DNA of 64,000 bases, taken from Anniella stebbinsi. Taxonomy: Eukaryota > Chordata > Lepidosauria > Squamata > Anniellidae. Positions 34,551 to 45,950 of the stretch are shown here, piece after piece. Made by a program: the position numbers and the translations under genes. The stretch spans positions 44,271,001 through 44,335,000 of the forward strand of contig JARDYH010000005.1 of NCBI GenBank assembly GCA_029215795.1, read 5' to 3'. The notes beneath the pieces were generated by a model. It did no database searches, had not been told where the DNA came from, and saw only the letters and a program-made list of their open reading frames with translations. Position 1 is the first letter of the stretch; the number at the start of each line of letters is the position of its first letter.

Positions 34551-35954
34551 GTCATGGGACTAGGCTGTCCTTGAGAAGTAGCTGTTCTCATTTCACTCCT
34601 ACCCATCCAGTAAAGGTTTTACACAGCTTGGAAGCAGATTAGGTTTGCCCAATTTTATATAGACTAAAAAATACTGCCACTTTCCCACAGATTTTGACAC
34701 AAGCAGATAGCGATATGTGGCTCTGCCACAAAAGAATTACTGAGAATTACTAGTGAGGAGCTACAAAACCTTTTCCAAGCTTACAGCACAGGAGGGCTTT
34801 CTCAGTCTTTAGACAGAACACAGTACAGTAGCTGTTCTCACAGTACAGTACTCAAAATTACCATAGTAAATGAAACTGCAAAATCTAATCCTTCAGCACA
34901 CATATAAATAATATTGAACTGCAGTTTTAACTTAGGAAGGATCCCTGAATATCTCATTTAGCCTATTAAAGAACATCTGCAGAATTTCATTAAATTATTC
35001 TTAAGATTATTGGTTTCCAAATGTTTTTCTGAAGTGTTCCACCAATAGAATGGGTCTTTGATATTACAACCTGATTTTCTTGTCCCAATCCATGACAATA
35101 CCTAGGTTTGGGTGTGTAAAAATATAATAATCAGATTTTGCATCCAAAATATATAATGCAAGTTAGATAAATATGCATTCATTTACTTAATTTGCATTAT
35201 TTCAAATGAATGCAATATCTGAGTTCTCATAGGATTTCTTCACGACTTGGAAACAATGCAGTTTAATACGCGCAAGAAAAGATGCAGTGATGGACAGGAG
35301 AGGTACTAGAGACCAGGAGTAAGAGCCAAAGACATTTACTGAGCATGGAAGACTGAGCTCCACTTACTACAGGCTTCAGCCATCATTACTTTCACATTTT
35401 CCAGCCTTTTTGTTGTCATCCGAACAAAGGGATAGAAATTTTCTTTCAATTTCAGTACTTGGACTCATGGAATTTCATTAGCTTGCTAGAGAACAATCTT
35501 CAGCCAACTTGTTCCCCTGCTCTAAGAGGCAGAATTCTGCTAGGTAGGTGCCTTCATTTCAAATGCATGTAGTGACAATAAATTGTGCAGTCTATTTACT
35601 TGAGGGTACACAAAAGCAATACTGCTTTTAAGCTGTTGAGTAACTTAGCTATTTCCATTTGCTTTGGAAATAATATCCATCACATTGCAGATATATCTCC
35701 TTTCTTCCCAACTATTCAATTTTCAGTATTTAGTTTCTTCAAATATTATTGTTTCACTAGACTGCCAATGAGAAGTCTAATTCCTTCTTATTATTATTAT
35801 TATCTCCTCCCCATCCCCAAGTAGTGGCTGTGCTGATTAACATTTTAGTCATTTATACATACCATAAAAAGAGCAAGGGGAAATGAATTAATGATTTAGC
35901 TTCCTTACAATGCTCGTAGACACAAGAAGAAATTAAGAGGTGGCAGGCTTCACG
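34551..35954. other. unassigned non-coding DNA
   Basis: AT-rich sequence with a (TTA)n run near 35790. No gene or repeat assigned. Confidence 0.4.
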
Positions 35955-36075
35955 CAAACAAAATACCATCACTTTTTTGTACAGCACATGATTGCTCTTT
36001 GGAACCTGTTGCCATGGGATACTGTGAAAGTCAAATTTTATAACTGCATCAAAAGAAGAAGAAGAGACTTTACGG
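35955..36075 (+). pseudogene. CR1-like ORF2 C-terminal remnant
   Basis: The frame reads 'HHFFVQHMIALWNLLPWDTV', which resembles the CR1-type 'FFTQR-V---WN-LP--VV' segment that precedes the end of ORF2. The match is short and followed by decayed sequence. Confidence 0.45.
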
Positions 36076-36231
36076 AAGGCATAACAAGAGCTTTCAGCTC
36101 AGATTGTTGGGCAATGAAAGCCACATATCACCAGTCCCATATGTCACTCATGGGACTGCTGGATACTGTAAATGAACACAAGAAGATGGCTTATCCGATA
36201 ATTCAGCCTTACCAAAACTGGTGCCTTACAG

Positions 36232-36325
36232 ATGCATTCAACAACTCCCATCATCCTCAGGCAGGAATGATGGGAGTTGCAGTCCAACAGATCTGGAGAG
36301 TGCCAGGTTGAGGAAGGCTGGTATA
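36232..36325. mobile_element. short palindromic MITE ('GGACTACAACTCCCAT' family), partial
   Basis: 'ACAACTCCCATCATCC' faces 'ATGATGGGAGTTGCAGTCCA', followed by 'GATCTGGAGAGTGCCAGGTT'. The left outer arm is missing. Confidence 0.75.
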
Positions 36326-36793
36326 ACTCCTTGGTGGGTTTTTCTACAAGTCCGATTGAAACTTGCCTTGATGTTTGATGGCACGTCTGAGCTAATGATG
36401 AGTTTTAAACAGGTGAATCAGCGTTGATATCGACCATTGTAAGCAATACCACATTAGGCCAGATTCACTGGAATCTAACATACTTTTACAAGGACTCTTG
36501 AGAATTTGTGTCTTCAGTATTATCTATAAATATACTTTAATTGAACTGTATGTATTACTCACCACTATGGGGTGTATTGTAATAGGCTGCTGGAATATGA
36601 ATCAGGTCAGGACATGTCTACACTGTGGTGGAGGCTTGAATACAAATTCATGCTCCTACTGGTACCAATCAAAAGGCATTGTGAAGCTATTTCATCCTTC
36701 TCCCCTTTACACATTTTTTGTGGTAAGAAAAAAGTTGGAACTGGTGGGAAAATATGAGAGGGTTACAAATGGAAGATGGCAGTGTCTGGAACA

Positions 36794-36815
36794 CCCCCCC
36801 CCCCCCAAAAAAAAA
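36794..36815. repeat. C-run followed by A-run
   Basis: About 13 C followed by 9 A. Confidence 0.9.
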
Positions 36816-36994
36816 TTATGAATGAGGCAGAGCGATCGCACAATGAAAGCCTCACCTGGAAGCACCCTAGGAAAACTATATTTCCCAGCATCTGGTGCTT
36901 TCATATCAGCACTTGAAGTGACAGAGAGGGATGAAGGCACACACACACACAGAGCTGCCAAAGTAGCAGTCTCTGTCACCACCACAGATACCAC

Positions 36995-37370
36995 TTAGGG
37001 TTGCCAGGTGTCCTCTTTTACAGAGCACAGTCCTTTATTTAAAAGGCTGCCAGAGGACTATTCTGAAGGTATTTCCTATTTAAAGGGCTGTCCAGTCCAA
37101 CTCCAGTTTAACAATAAAAAATTATCAGAAGGAAGAGCCAGGCCTTGAAGTTGCCCACCAACAATTATCACCTGGATAGCAGGCTGAGCAGGTTGAGCAC
37201 ACAGGTCAATTGGCCACAATCTGCCACACAATGAAGATATGTATTTCTATTTAAGTTCTAATCATTATTTCTAAATTTGTATCTATACATATAAATTCAC
37301 ATATGCAAATGTATGCAAACCGGTGTCTTCTTTTATTGATGTGTGTTCTATTTTATAGTAATTCACACAT
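36995..37370. mobile_element. interspersed element related to 17510-17796
   Basis: It starts near 'TTAGGGTTGCCAGGTGTCC' and shares ordered blocks with 17510-17796: 'TTTATTTAAAAGGCTG', 'TTGAAGTTGCCCACCAACA', 'CACCTGGATAGCAGGCTGAG', 'TTTGTATCTATACATATA' and 'CACATATGCAAATG'. Two diverged copies at unrelated flanks indicate a repeat family. The right edge is uncertain. Confidence 0.6.
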
Positions 37371-38126
37371 GGCCATTCTAGTAGCATCCAAAGGAGTTTT
37401 GAGCCTCGGAAGGAGGGATTCAGACCCTGTCACACTCTTCCATAACGTGCTGGAATCTGAATGGAGCTTGGAATTATTGGGGTAAAAAGTCTGATTGTTT
37501 TGCCAAAAAAACTGGGCAAAGTAAGCTGCTTAAAAAGAAATGGGAGGGTAGGGGCTTGCCTATCACTAATGTTCGCCAGTTCATGGTCCCTGCTAGGGAA
37601 ATGGAGCTTGGAGCTAAAGCCAGAACAACATGCAGTAAATTGGAGGTTCTTCTCTACTGAGTGGGCTCTTCATATTTATACCTGAAGTGGCCAATCCAGA
37701 GAATTCATATTGTTTTTCAATCACAATGGTCAATGGTGGTCATCTTCTCTGCCCAAAGAAGGCTCTGGAATCTTAGCATCCACACCCTGAAACTCAGGCA
37801 GGTTATTTGACTAAGTCCCAGCCTCACAACATGAGACTTATGGTTCAAACCCTTTATCCCCTGTGCCCCATGACAAACTGGTTCTTGGACAATGGCCTCT
37901 GTTCAGAAGTCTATTTTCCATCCTTCGAGTTTTACGCTGAAATTTGAAACAAAAGTATGGGTGTCTCCAATGCAGCAGGTTCCCCCCCCCTTTTTTTTTT
38001 CTTTTAAGCCCAGAGAATGGGTAATGAGCTCCAGATTCAATACTGGCAGCATCCATATAACTTTTTTCAACCAGATTGGTTTTGGCCTAATCTTTCAACA
38101 TTTAATTTCAAGTGCAGTTTGGTCTG

Positions 38127-38130
<4 letters not shown>
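37371..38130. other. unassigned non-coding DNA
   Basis: C/T homopolymer pair at 37982-38000. No gene or repeat recognised otherwise. Confidence 0.4.

Positions 38131-38159
<29 letters not shown>
38131..38159. repeat. (CT)n microsatellite
   Basis: About 29 bp of uninterrupted CT. Confidence 0.95.
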
Positions 38160-38163
<4 letters not shown>

Positions 38164-38399
38164 TAAAGCAGTTCCAAAGGGCACTGGCATCATCTCCTGT
38201 CCATATCTTGTGAAGCATCCCATAACAGGCAAACGTGGGGAGACAGTTCTTACATTAGGACAAAGGGCTCAGACTGAATTTTCTGCCCCATTATTCTCAA
38301 CCTGTCCATCTGTGTTGACACTATATATATTCTCTGGCAAGGGTGCTAAAATAATTACCCATCAGCCACTGCTGGGGAATCTCCCAACAGCTAAGTTCT

Positions 38400-38650
38400 G
38401 AATTAAACATGCTTCCTCCTAATGAGTTGATTTTATTAGTTTGTGAACACATCGAGAACTCATTATCAAAATAAACATCAATCCACTTAGCCCGCTGCAG
38501 CTCCCCACACACACTGGCATACACAGATACCAACAGCATCACAGCTGCAAAATGAATCAAGCGTGACTCGGCAGGAGGAGACAAACACAACCCCTTTCCA
38601 CCCACCCTGCTTTCTCCCTCTGTATTTTAGCTGCCGGCCAAACGTGTTGC
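38400..38650. other. repeat-free stretch, possible conserved non-coding DNA
   Basis: No repeat signatures. It contains 'CCTAATGAGTTG', 'CATTATCAAAATAAACATC' (forkhead-like ATAAACA) and 'GCGTGACTCGGCAGG', which fits the antioxidant-response/Maf pattern TGACnnnGCA. Suggestive only. Confidence 0.22.
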
Positions 38651-39544
38651 TAACGTAACCAAGGCCTGAAGGAGCAGCAAGGTAGGCTCCACCCCTCTCT
38701 TCTCCACAGAAACAGGCCGCTTGTTGAAGCCAAATCTAAAGAGAATGGCAGCCACAGGGGAAAAGGCCGTATTCAAGGAGTCAACTGCTGAGGGCTAACA
38801 GGGAATCCCAGCCTATAGATACATTCCCCACCCCAAAGGGCTCTCCAACTTTACTGTTCACTAATTCAGCTCAACCAGCTATTTTGACCTGGACAAGAAA
38901 ATGGGTCAAGAATATCTGCAAGCATTCTTAGGCACATTTGTGCGACTGTCGGGTGGTGGGGGAAGGAGGGAAATGAATTCTGGAAGAAAGAAATGGGATG
39001 GGATGGACAGGGTGGTGTTTTATTTATTTTAATTGTTTAACGTATAACAGAGATTCATCACTGGAACTTAGTGATCAGGGAAGCACATATGGCAGTATGT
39101 GCTGCCACATATATCTCAAACTTGGCCAAATGGGGGGTTAACAAAAAGAGTGTTGAACCTTCCAAGCACCTGTCTTTTTCTTCCTTTATACCCTGCCTGC
39201 AGACTGGCTCCCTGGGTACAACACTTGGCTTGCTTTCCGTTATTACCTGTGTCTGCTTACTTTAACATACATTTTGTTGAATCCACACTTACAGTTTCTT
39301 GACGTCTAAATTTCTGACTCTCCTCCTTTGGGCTCTCTCCAGTCGTTTAAACAGGAACTGCCCTCTTTGAGGCACATAACATGATTCCAAGAGCAATTTG
39401 CCTGTCACCCATGAGTTGAACAGAAATAGAATGCACTCTAACTACAATACAAGAGTAATGGGCCAGTTCCTACCACACACTGTGGCTCACAAGTAATCAA
39501 TATATGTGACCCCTACCTGCAACCATGAGAACATTTAAATTGTT
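38651..39544. other. unassigned non-coding DNA
   Basis: No gene or repeat assigned. Confidence 0.4.
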
Positions 39545-39547
39545 TGA

Positions 39548-39893
39548 GGGTGCCTCTACAAGAGCGATTTAAAGCTCTTTCAAGGCGCATTACAGATTTT
39601 ACTTTTACAAGAGTGGAGCGCAAATCGGGGGTTGAGGTGCTTTTTACATCCGATTATTCGCATTATCGAATGCGTGTTAAATAGCGACTGAAAATTTACC
39701 GCGGGAGTTAAAGCGCCTTATGGCCATGTAAACATGCGATTCTCTGCATGTAAACAACTTTAAAGCACGTTTCATACAGCCCGTAATGCGCTTCACCGCC
39801 TCTCATGAATAGGTATTAGGAGTAAACGCGCTTATCCATATATGCACATAATCGGGCAACTGGGCGTCAAAGCGAAATCTTGTAGAGGGGACC
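39548..39893. mobile_element. Harbinger-like MITE, copy A (TGA duplication)
   Basis: A 346-bp element with ends GGGTGCCTCTACAAGAG and, inverted, CTTGTAGAGGGGACC, flanked by TGA on both sides (39545-39547, 39894-39896). The interior is unusually rich in CpG and 'GCGC/GCGATT' words compared with the flanks, for example 'GAGCGCAAATCGGG', 'TATCGAATGCG', 'GTAAACGCGCTTA'. A 3-bp target duplication and GG...CC ends fit PIF/Harbinger. No transposase. Confidence 0.8.
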
Positions 39894-39896
39894 TGA

Positions 39897-41149
39897 TTTT
39901 TTTTTTAAAGCAGTCCGCATTGTTCTTTTTTTTTGGACTTTACGACTAGATCTAAGGAAATACTTGGCTCACCAGCCCAAAATGTGAGGGCATATAAATT
40001 CATGCAGGTTTTACCTTCCTATTACCAATACCTACCCCTCACATAAAATGGTAGCCTTAGGAAGAATCATCATGACTAAACTGCTAGTGGCTCCACCTTA
40101 CAATGAAAGATAATACAGAATTGTTGTTAGCAACTGGGAGAAGTCAGGACAACAGTCTGCAATGCTAGAATTAAAAACCCAGAAGAGAATTGTGGAAGAC
40201 ATATAAAAGTGCCTTAGGCTGCAATTCTAAACTCATTTATTGGGTTTGTTGAAAACAGTGGAATTTGCTTCCAACCCCCCCCCCCCCATACATTGCATTG
40301 TTAATTTAGGAAATTGTGTTTTTTTGTTGGACATGAATAATTTTAGGGTGGCATGGGGAATTCCTTTCTTGTGCCTGGGGTCATGGAACAGGAGGGGGAA
40401 AGATTCTAACAAGTGGAGCGAAATGTGCTACCCTCCCTCCCTAGCTGGGCACATCTGACTCTCTCCTGGCAGCATTAAGCATGAAACCACTGGGAGAGCA
40501 GATACAATGCAATGCACTGCTGTCTATTCTTTCTTTCAACAGGATGGGCTAATCTCACTTCATCCCCTTTCATGGTTGTCAGCTGTTTTCAGGCATTCCG
40601 GCAGCAACAAGATGGGGCGGGCCAAGTGAAATTGGATCTATTGTTTCCCATGCCCAGTGAGCATTCTGTCATGTCGGGGGCTATTCATCAATGCCAGCAG
40701 GGAATGGTCCTTTCTTACAGTGTACTCTCCTGCCCTCTGCCTCTCCCTGGTGGCATCCTTCCTGCATGGTCTGGAAGCCAAAGTCCTGCCAAACCCAGCT
40801 GGAAGAGACACCTGGAGATCCTATAAAAGCATAGCAGGCTGACTAATAAATCATAGAAGAGCAGAACAGATCTTGAAAGTCACCTATCCTTTCACCCTAC
40901 AGGAAGAAAGAAGAGGCCAATATATTCCATACTTTACACTCAAAACAACTAGCCTATGTCATCCCTTATTAAATCATGCCACAAGTTCAAGAACCAAAAC
41001 AAGCAAGTGCACCATGCTAGGAACAAGGAACACATTTCGTAAAGCAAGCCCAGAAAAATCAATCAAATAAGCCATGCTAAGAGAAAGCCAAGCAAAAACT
41101 CCAGGTCACCATACCGGGAAGAGGAAAACATGCTTCTTATCTAGAATAC
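39897..41149. other. unassigned non-coding DNA
   Basis: C-run at 40275-40287. No gene or repeat recognised. Confidence 0.4.
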
Positions 41150-41515
41150 TAGAATGAAGCTGTCTGGTGGAAGATTCAGGACAGATAAAAGGAAGCATTT
41201 CTTCACACAGCACATAGTTTAACTATGGTATTCACTTCCACAAGATGCTGTGATGGCCACCAATTTTGATGGCTTTAAAATAGGATTGGACAAATTCCTG
41301 GATAAGGCTATTAATAGTCCTGATGGCATGATACCTCCAGTATCAGTGGCAGGATGCCTAAATGCTCCAGTTGCTGCAGAACATGGGTGGGATAGTGCTG
41401 TTGCACTCATGTCTTATTTATGGGCTTCCCACAGGCTGCTGGTTGGCCACTGTGTGAACAGAATGTGGGACTAGATGGACCCTTGTTTGGATCCAGAAGG
41501 GCTCTAATGTTCTTA
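41150..41515 (+). mobile_element. CR1-like LINE 3' end, longest copy
   Basis: It begins in the ORF2 end ('GGAAGCATTTCTTCACACAG', then a frame with 'TNFDGFKIGLDKFLD', a CR1-type 'FK--LDKFL' ending). It continues through the tail with 'GATGGCATGATACCTCCAG', 'TATCAGTGGCAGGATGCC', 'CACAGGCTGCTGGTTGGCC', 'GGACTAGATGGACCC' and a 'CTCTAATGTTCTTATC' end. It is the best reference copy in the window for the shorter tails. It is 5' truncated and inactive. Confidence 0.85.
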
Positions 41516-41629
41516 TCCCCTCCTGATATGGCATGATCATCAATGATAATCTTATTCACTGAGCCTATACAATATAATTTTGTTCTTATCTCTATAGCTC
41601 AAGTTTATCTTGTCCAGTAGCCCATAAGC

Positions 41630-41742
41630 CAGATTTCCCCAACCTGGTGCCCTAGGTTGGGGATGTTGGATTATATTGGACTGCAGCACCCATAATTGTC
41701 AGCCAGTATAGTCACTGGAGGGCACCAGGATGGGAAAGGCTG
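41630..41742. mobile_element. short palindromic MITE ('GGACTACAACTCCCAT' family)
   Basis: 'CCCAACCTGGTGCCCT' at the left is the inverse of 'AGGGCACCAGGATGGGAAAG' at the right, with 'TTGGACTGCAGCACCCATAA' inside. About 113 bp. Confidence 0.75.
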
Positions 41743-43007
41743 CCATATGCAATAGTTGTGGAAATGGCGGTTGTGGAGATGAACAGTAAGAGCATGTGGT
41801 GGTGAAGGTGATGAAGCTTTTTGAGAGACCTCACATATTCCTTTCAGCTCTTAGTTATGTTAATGACTTAGAAGCAGTGACAATTCTCTCCTGCCAGTTC
41901 AGAGTGCCTTACAGATCAGCATGACATAAGTGAATGATCCCGACCCTCATCCGAAGTTGTTACAAACAAATCTATGATTTGGATCCAGGGATGCCAAGAT
42001 GCTCATCACAGAAATGCTCCCCTTCCATAAAACTTCACTGCCCTAATCCAGAGCCTTGGTCCAACTAAGGAACAACAAGTTTACTAAGTCCTACTCAAAA
42101 CTCTAGAGAAGAAATACCTGATTGTTCCTCAGTGCTACACAGAAGACACCCCACCGCTTCCACAGAATAGACCAAATCACGGCTTCTTCAGGCATTCCAT
42201 TTATAAAATTCTGAACTCCAAAATATTCATTTTTTTCTCCACCAAGTGAAACATTCACAGTTCAAAATGAATTTCATGTCAGCATATAAATTCTAGACAG
42301 ACTTCACAAAGGAGTAAATGAATGTCTCAGGCTTTTGTCCTCTAGGATGTCAACCTACTTGCATATAATAGTCTTTTCTCGCCTTAAAAGTTCATGATTA
42401 ATGGATAAGTTGCTAGGGAAAGGGTTAAAACAATTGATTTTTATGCATCAGTGAGGCATATATTCCTGGAAGGAAGATGTTGAATAAATGCAACAATGAA
42501 AGAGCTAGTCAATGGCCAGCACTTAAGCAAAATTAAGTCCATTTTCTCTCTCTTGATAGTTGATTTATCAATTCTCCCTTTAGAACTGTGTTGACTGACA
42601 AACCCAAATCACAATAAACAGCTTTGGGGGTTGGTAAAACCACAAACAGGATGGATTTCTGGCCTAGTTTTATTCCATCATCATGGCATAGTTGCAAAAA
42701 AGACAGCAAAGTGATAGGCTTGGACTTGCTTGTTCTTTCATCTCTGGCAGATGTTGGCACACACAGGCTTAGAACAAAGATCTTTCCATTCCATGGGCAG
42801 AAATTATTGCCCCATCTTTTACGGTACTTTCATGGATTGCCCAGGCCCTGTTGGCTGAGGGTCTCAAACTCTTTTAAGTATCAGTATACTGCCATTCAGT
42901 ATAGAGAGCTTTAGCAGCATAGATAAGAATTTCACTTTCCTTGAGCCTATACTGGTGTAGCTTTGAACATCAGTAGAGGGGCTTCCAAGGCCAGAAAAGA
43001 GGCAGGG
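41743..43007. other. unassigned non-coding DNA
   Basis: No gene or repeat recognised. Confidence 0.4.
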
Positions 43008-43074
43008 GAGAAGATGGCACTGAGGAGAGAAGATGGCACAAGGCAGAAGATGGTACAAGGGAGAAGATGGCACC
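43008..43074. repeat. minisatellite of GAGAAGATGGCAC units
   Basis: Four imperfect copies of a roughly 15-20-bp unit 'AGAAGATGG(C/T)AC' separated by 'AAGG(G/C)' or 'TGAGGAG'. Confidence 0.85.
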
Positions 43075-43239
43075 ACCCTACTACCACCCAATCTGCTTGA
43101 ATGCATTGCACAGGTACAAGAAGGGCAGCACCAATGATGTAACTTGTCTCCATATTTTTACAGTGATTATCAAGACCTTGAGTTCATTCAAAGCTACAGT
43201 TATCTAGCATTATTATACTACAGTAGTTACAGTGGTTTC

Positions 43240-43478
43240 TGACAACGGGAGGAGAAGGCTATCAATGGATAATAGCCCTGATGGCTATGTGCTACCTCCA
43301 GTATCAGAGGCAGTAAGCCTATATACACCACTTTGCTGGGGAACATGGGTGGGAGGGTGCTATTGCACCATGTCCTGCTTGTGGGTCCCCGGTCGACAGC
43401 TTGTTGGCCACTATGAATAGAGTGCTGGACTAGATGGACCCTTGGCCTAATCCAGCATGGCCCTTCTTATGTTCTTAA
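43240..43478 (+). mobile_element. CR1-like LINE 3' tail
   Basis: Contains 'GATAATAGCCCTGATGGC', 'CTACCTCCAGTATCAGAGGC', 'GCTGGGGAACATGGGTGGGA', 'TTGTTGGCCACTATGAATAG', 'GGACTAGATGGACCC', 'TTGGCCTAATCCAGCATGGC' and the terminal 'CTTCTTATGTTCTTA'. Confidence 0.85.
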
Positions 43479-43544
43479 CTAGGCTTTTCAGATAACTGAA
43501 AACAATATTGCAAGTTTAACTTAACAATAGGTGCTGGTAAGGAC

Positions 43545-44045
43545 ATACGACAAGGATCAGACAATAGGCCTATCTAGTCCAGCATCTTGTTTGCACAGTG
43601 GCCTACCTGATGCCCATGGGAAGTCCAGAACAGAGCTGTACTTGCCATTAGGTATGGTGGGGCAGAGAATCCAGGCAGCAGAAACAGGGGCATACAAAAC
43701 AGTTACAAGGTGTTGGATACAGACCTATGCATGCCATGCAGCCTGACCTGCGCCTCCTCAGTGCCTTCTTGTTACCAGGGTTGAAATAAGATTCAACTAC
43801 TAGTCCAGTTGCCCTGTGTATGTGGCCTAGGTGCAGTGGCGGGAGGGTGTCAACTTGTCCTTTACCTCAGGCTGCAAAATGTCTTGAGGTGGCCCATGAG
43901 GAGGAGGGTGTGAGTGCAAAAGGACCCTCCCACTTGTGTTCCCCTGCAGCTGATGTTGAGAGCCATACTGCCTCTGATACTAGAGTTAATATAAGGTCAT
44001 TACTTAGTAGTCATTCTAGCCTTCTCTTCCATGAGAGTCTGACTC
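43545..44045 (-). mobile_element. CR1-like LINE 3' tail, minus strand, interrupted
   Basis: At 43550-43625 the plus strand carries the inverted start of the family ('CTATCTAGTCCAGCATCTTG', 'CACAGTGGCCTACCTGATGC', 'CCCATGGGAAG'). At 43880-44045 it carries the remainder ('GTGTGAGTGCAAAAGGACC', 'TTGTGTTCCCCTGCAGCTG', 'TACTGCCTCTGATACTAGAG'). The 250 bp between do not fit the family. Either one copy was interrupted or two fragments lie together. Confidence 0.6.
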
Positions 44046-44057
44046 AGAACTTAATGG

Positions 44058-44190
44058 TAGGGTGATCATATGGAAAGGAGAACAGGGATCCTGTATCCTT
44101 AAGAGTTATGTAGAAAATGGAATTTCAGCAGGTGTCATTTGTATGCATGCAGCACCTGGTGAAATTCCCTTTTCATCACAACAGTTAAAT
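44058..44190. mobile_element. hAT-like palindromic MITE, copy 7, truncated
   Basis: It starts TAGGGTGATCATATGG and runs through 'GGAATTTCAGCAGGTGTC', 'TGTATGCATGCAGCACCTGG' and 'CATCACAACAGTTAAA', then stops. Only the left half is present. It sits about a dozen bases after the CR1-like fragment. Confidence 0.8.
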
Positions 44191-44479
44191 TACCTTGCAG
44201 GATTGCTGGAAATGAAAAAAGAAGAAGCGTTGAGAATCTGTGTGACTGTCCCACCCCCAACCACACCCCACCTACTCACTTTGTGGGGAGAGGACATAAT
44301 AATTGGGGCTACTGAGCATGTAACACAGTGAACAAATGTCATATTTCTGATCATGTGGGAAGGGCCTTTCATGCCTGTCCTTCTCACCACAGGACTTCCA
44401 TTTGCCAAGCCAAGGAAGAGGAAACAGACTAACAGCTTTGCAAGTGCTTCAATTAGCCACTGCTAAATTTAGAGAGAAT
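44191..44479. other. unassigned non-coding DNA
   Basis: No gene or repeat recognised. Confidence 0.4.
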
Positions 44480-44700
44480 TGCATAGAATACAATGCCTGA
44501 TCTTTTTAAACTGCTTCTCGCTCCCTTTCCATGAGCTAATCATCCCATGGAAATGCCCTCTCATTAGAAGGAAAACTTGCACACACAGGCGCAGAAAAAG
44601 TGATCAATTAAAAGGCTCTAAAAATAACCCTGCACTTCATCAACTCATTATGAGTCATGAATAAAGTAATACGCCTGGATAACTCGTCTGCAGGAAGCTG
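44480..44700. other. repeat-free stretch, possible conserved non-coding DNA
   Basis: No repeat signature. Motifs include 'CCATGAGCTAATCATCCC', 'TGATCAATTAAAAGG', 'GCTCTAAAAATAACCC' (matches the MEF2 pattern CTAAAAATAA) and 'CATTATGAGTCATGAATAAA' (contains TGAGTCA, the AP-1 site). It is among the better regulatory candidates, but conservation has not been tested. Confidence 0.28.
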
Positions 44701-45589
44701 CCCTCTCCGTCCTCAAGCCTTCAGCCAAGCTGGGAGGAAAAGCTTATGCCAGCAGAGGAGCAGTTGTGCGCAATACAATATATAGCAAACTAATGCAGGC
44801 CAGGCAGATTCCATCATTGCCCATATTCTCCCATTCAAGTTCCGATGCTGTGCCTGCCTTATTGACAGTAATGCAGTATCCCTGAAGGCTCACTTTACAC
44901 TCACTGTTGCACAACAATGGCTTGCCGGGATAGAGGGAGGGGGACGGAGAGAAGTACCTAAAGGGCATTTTGAGATTCACCTGAATAGATGCTGCCCTGC
45001 TTTTCTTACATTGACTGGCATGATTTGGCCATGATCCCATCCTTGCGACTTCATTATTAAGTCCAATCCTCTCCCTTCTCTTTTGTCCTGTCCATATGAG
45101 GTTGCAAGCAGTTTGGCCAGAAGCCACATCTTTTATAAGAATGTAAGAACTACCTTGCAGGATCAAATTAAAAGTCAACCAAGCTCATTGCTTCTTGCAG
45201 GAGCTAACCAAGCCCCATGGTGGCTGAGAATTGGTGCTGCATCGGTTATATGACGCAGCTGCCAATTTGCATCCACCATGGGGCAACTAGACGAAGCTGA
45301 GCATTAGAAAAGTTGGAGATTGCCCCAACTTTTCCTGCTGGAGCAAGGTCACCATGGCTCTTCCACCATCGGACCTCGTCCAGCGACAAACCATGGACAT
45401 TCCTGGGTGAAGGCGACCTCTGATTGGTCACTGGAAGCCAGGCAGGGGGCAGGCCCAGTGAGCCAAATGACCACTGGAAAACCCACACTGCCTCCTTCAT
45501 AGGGATTACCTGCTGCCACATACACACATATGCACAGATGGGCATGTGTGCAGATGTGTATGTGAGATGGAGAACCCTTAGTTTGCATC
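44701..45589. other. unassigned non-coding DNA
   Basis: Frames of 143-144 codons on the minus strand (45178-44744 and 45677-45246) show no domain. The second overlaps the edge of the MITE at 45593. Confidence 0.4.
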
Positions 45590-45592
45590 TAA

Positions 45593-45947
45593 GGCTGCCT
45601 CTACAAGAGAGGTTTAAAGCTCTTTCAAGGCGCTTTAAAATTTTTACCTCTACAAGAACGGAGCGCAAATCGGGCATAGAGGCGCATTATCTCTCCGATT
45701 ATGTGCATTATCGAATGCGCGTTAAACAGCGAGTTTTATTTTGCTCCGGCCGTTAAAGCGCATTTTGACTATGTGAACAAGCGATTATGCGCATTAACTA
45801 CTTGTAAAGCGCATTTTGGTCATCCCTTAATGAGCTTCGCCGCCTCTCACCGCCTCTCGTGCAGAGGTAATAGGCGTAAATGCGCTTCAGCGATTATGCG
45901 CATAATCGGCTAACCAGGCGCAAAAGCGAATCCTTGTAGAGGGGACC
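45593..45947. mobile_element. Harbinger-like MITE, copy B (TAA duplication)
   Basis: A 355-bp relative of 39548-39893. It has GGCTGCCTCTACAAGAG at the left, CTTGTAGAGGGGACC at the right, and TAA on both sides (45590-45592, 45948-45950). It shares 'TTAAAGCTCTTTCAAGGCGC', 'GGAGCGCAAATCGGGC', 'CATTATCGAATGCG' and the CpG-rich body, but with many substitutions, so the two copies are not recent duplicates of each other. Confidence 0.83.
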
Positions 45948-45950
45948 TAA

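Noticed and set aside
35955..36075. exon of a host gene
   Set aside because: The peptide 'ALWNLLPWDTV' fits the end of LINE ORF2 better than any host protein, and no splice sites frame it.
37892..38401. 169-codon open frame with 'LSLSLSLS'
   Set aside because: It spans a CT microsatellite and C/T homopolymers that create the apparent coding sequence.
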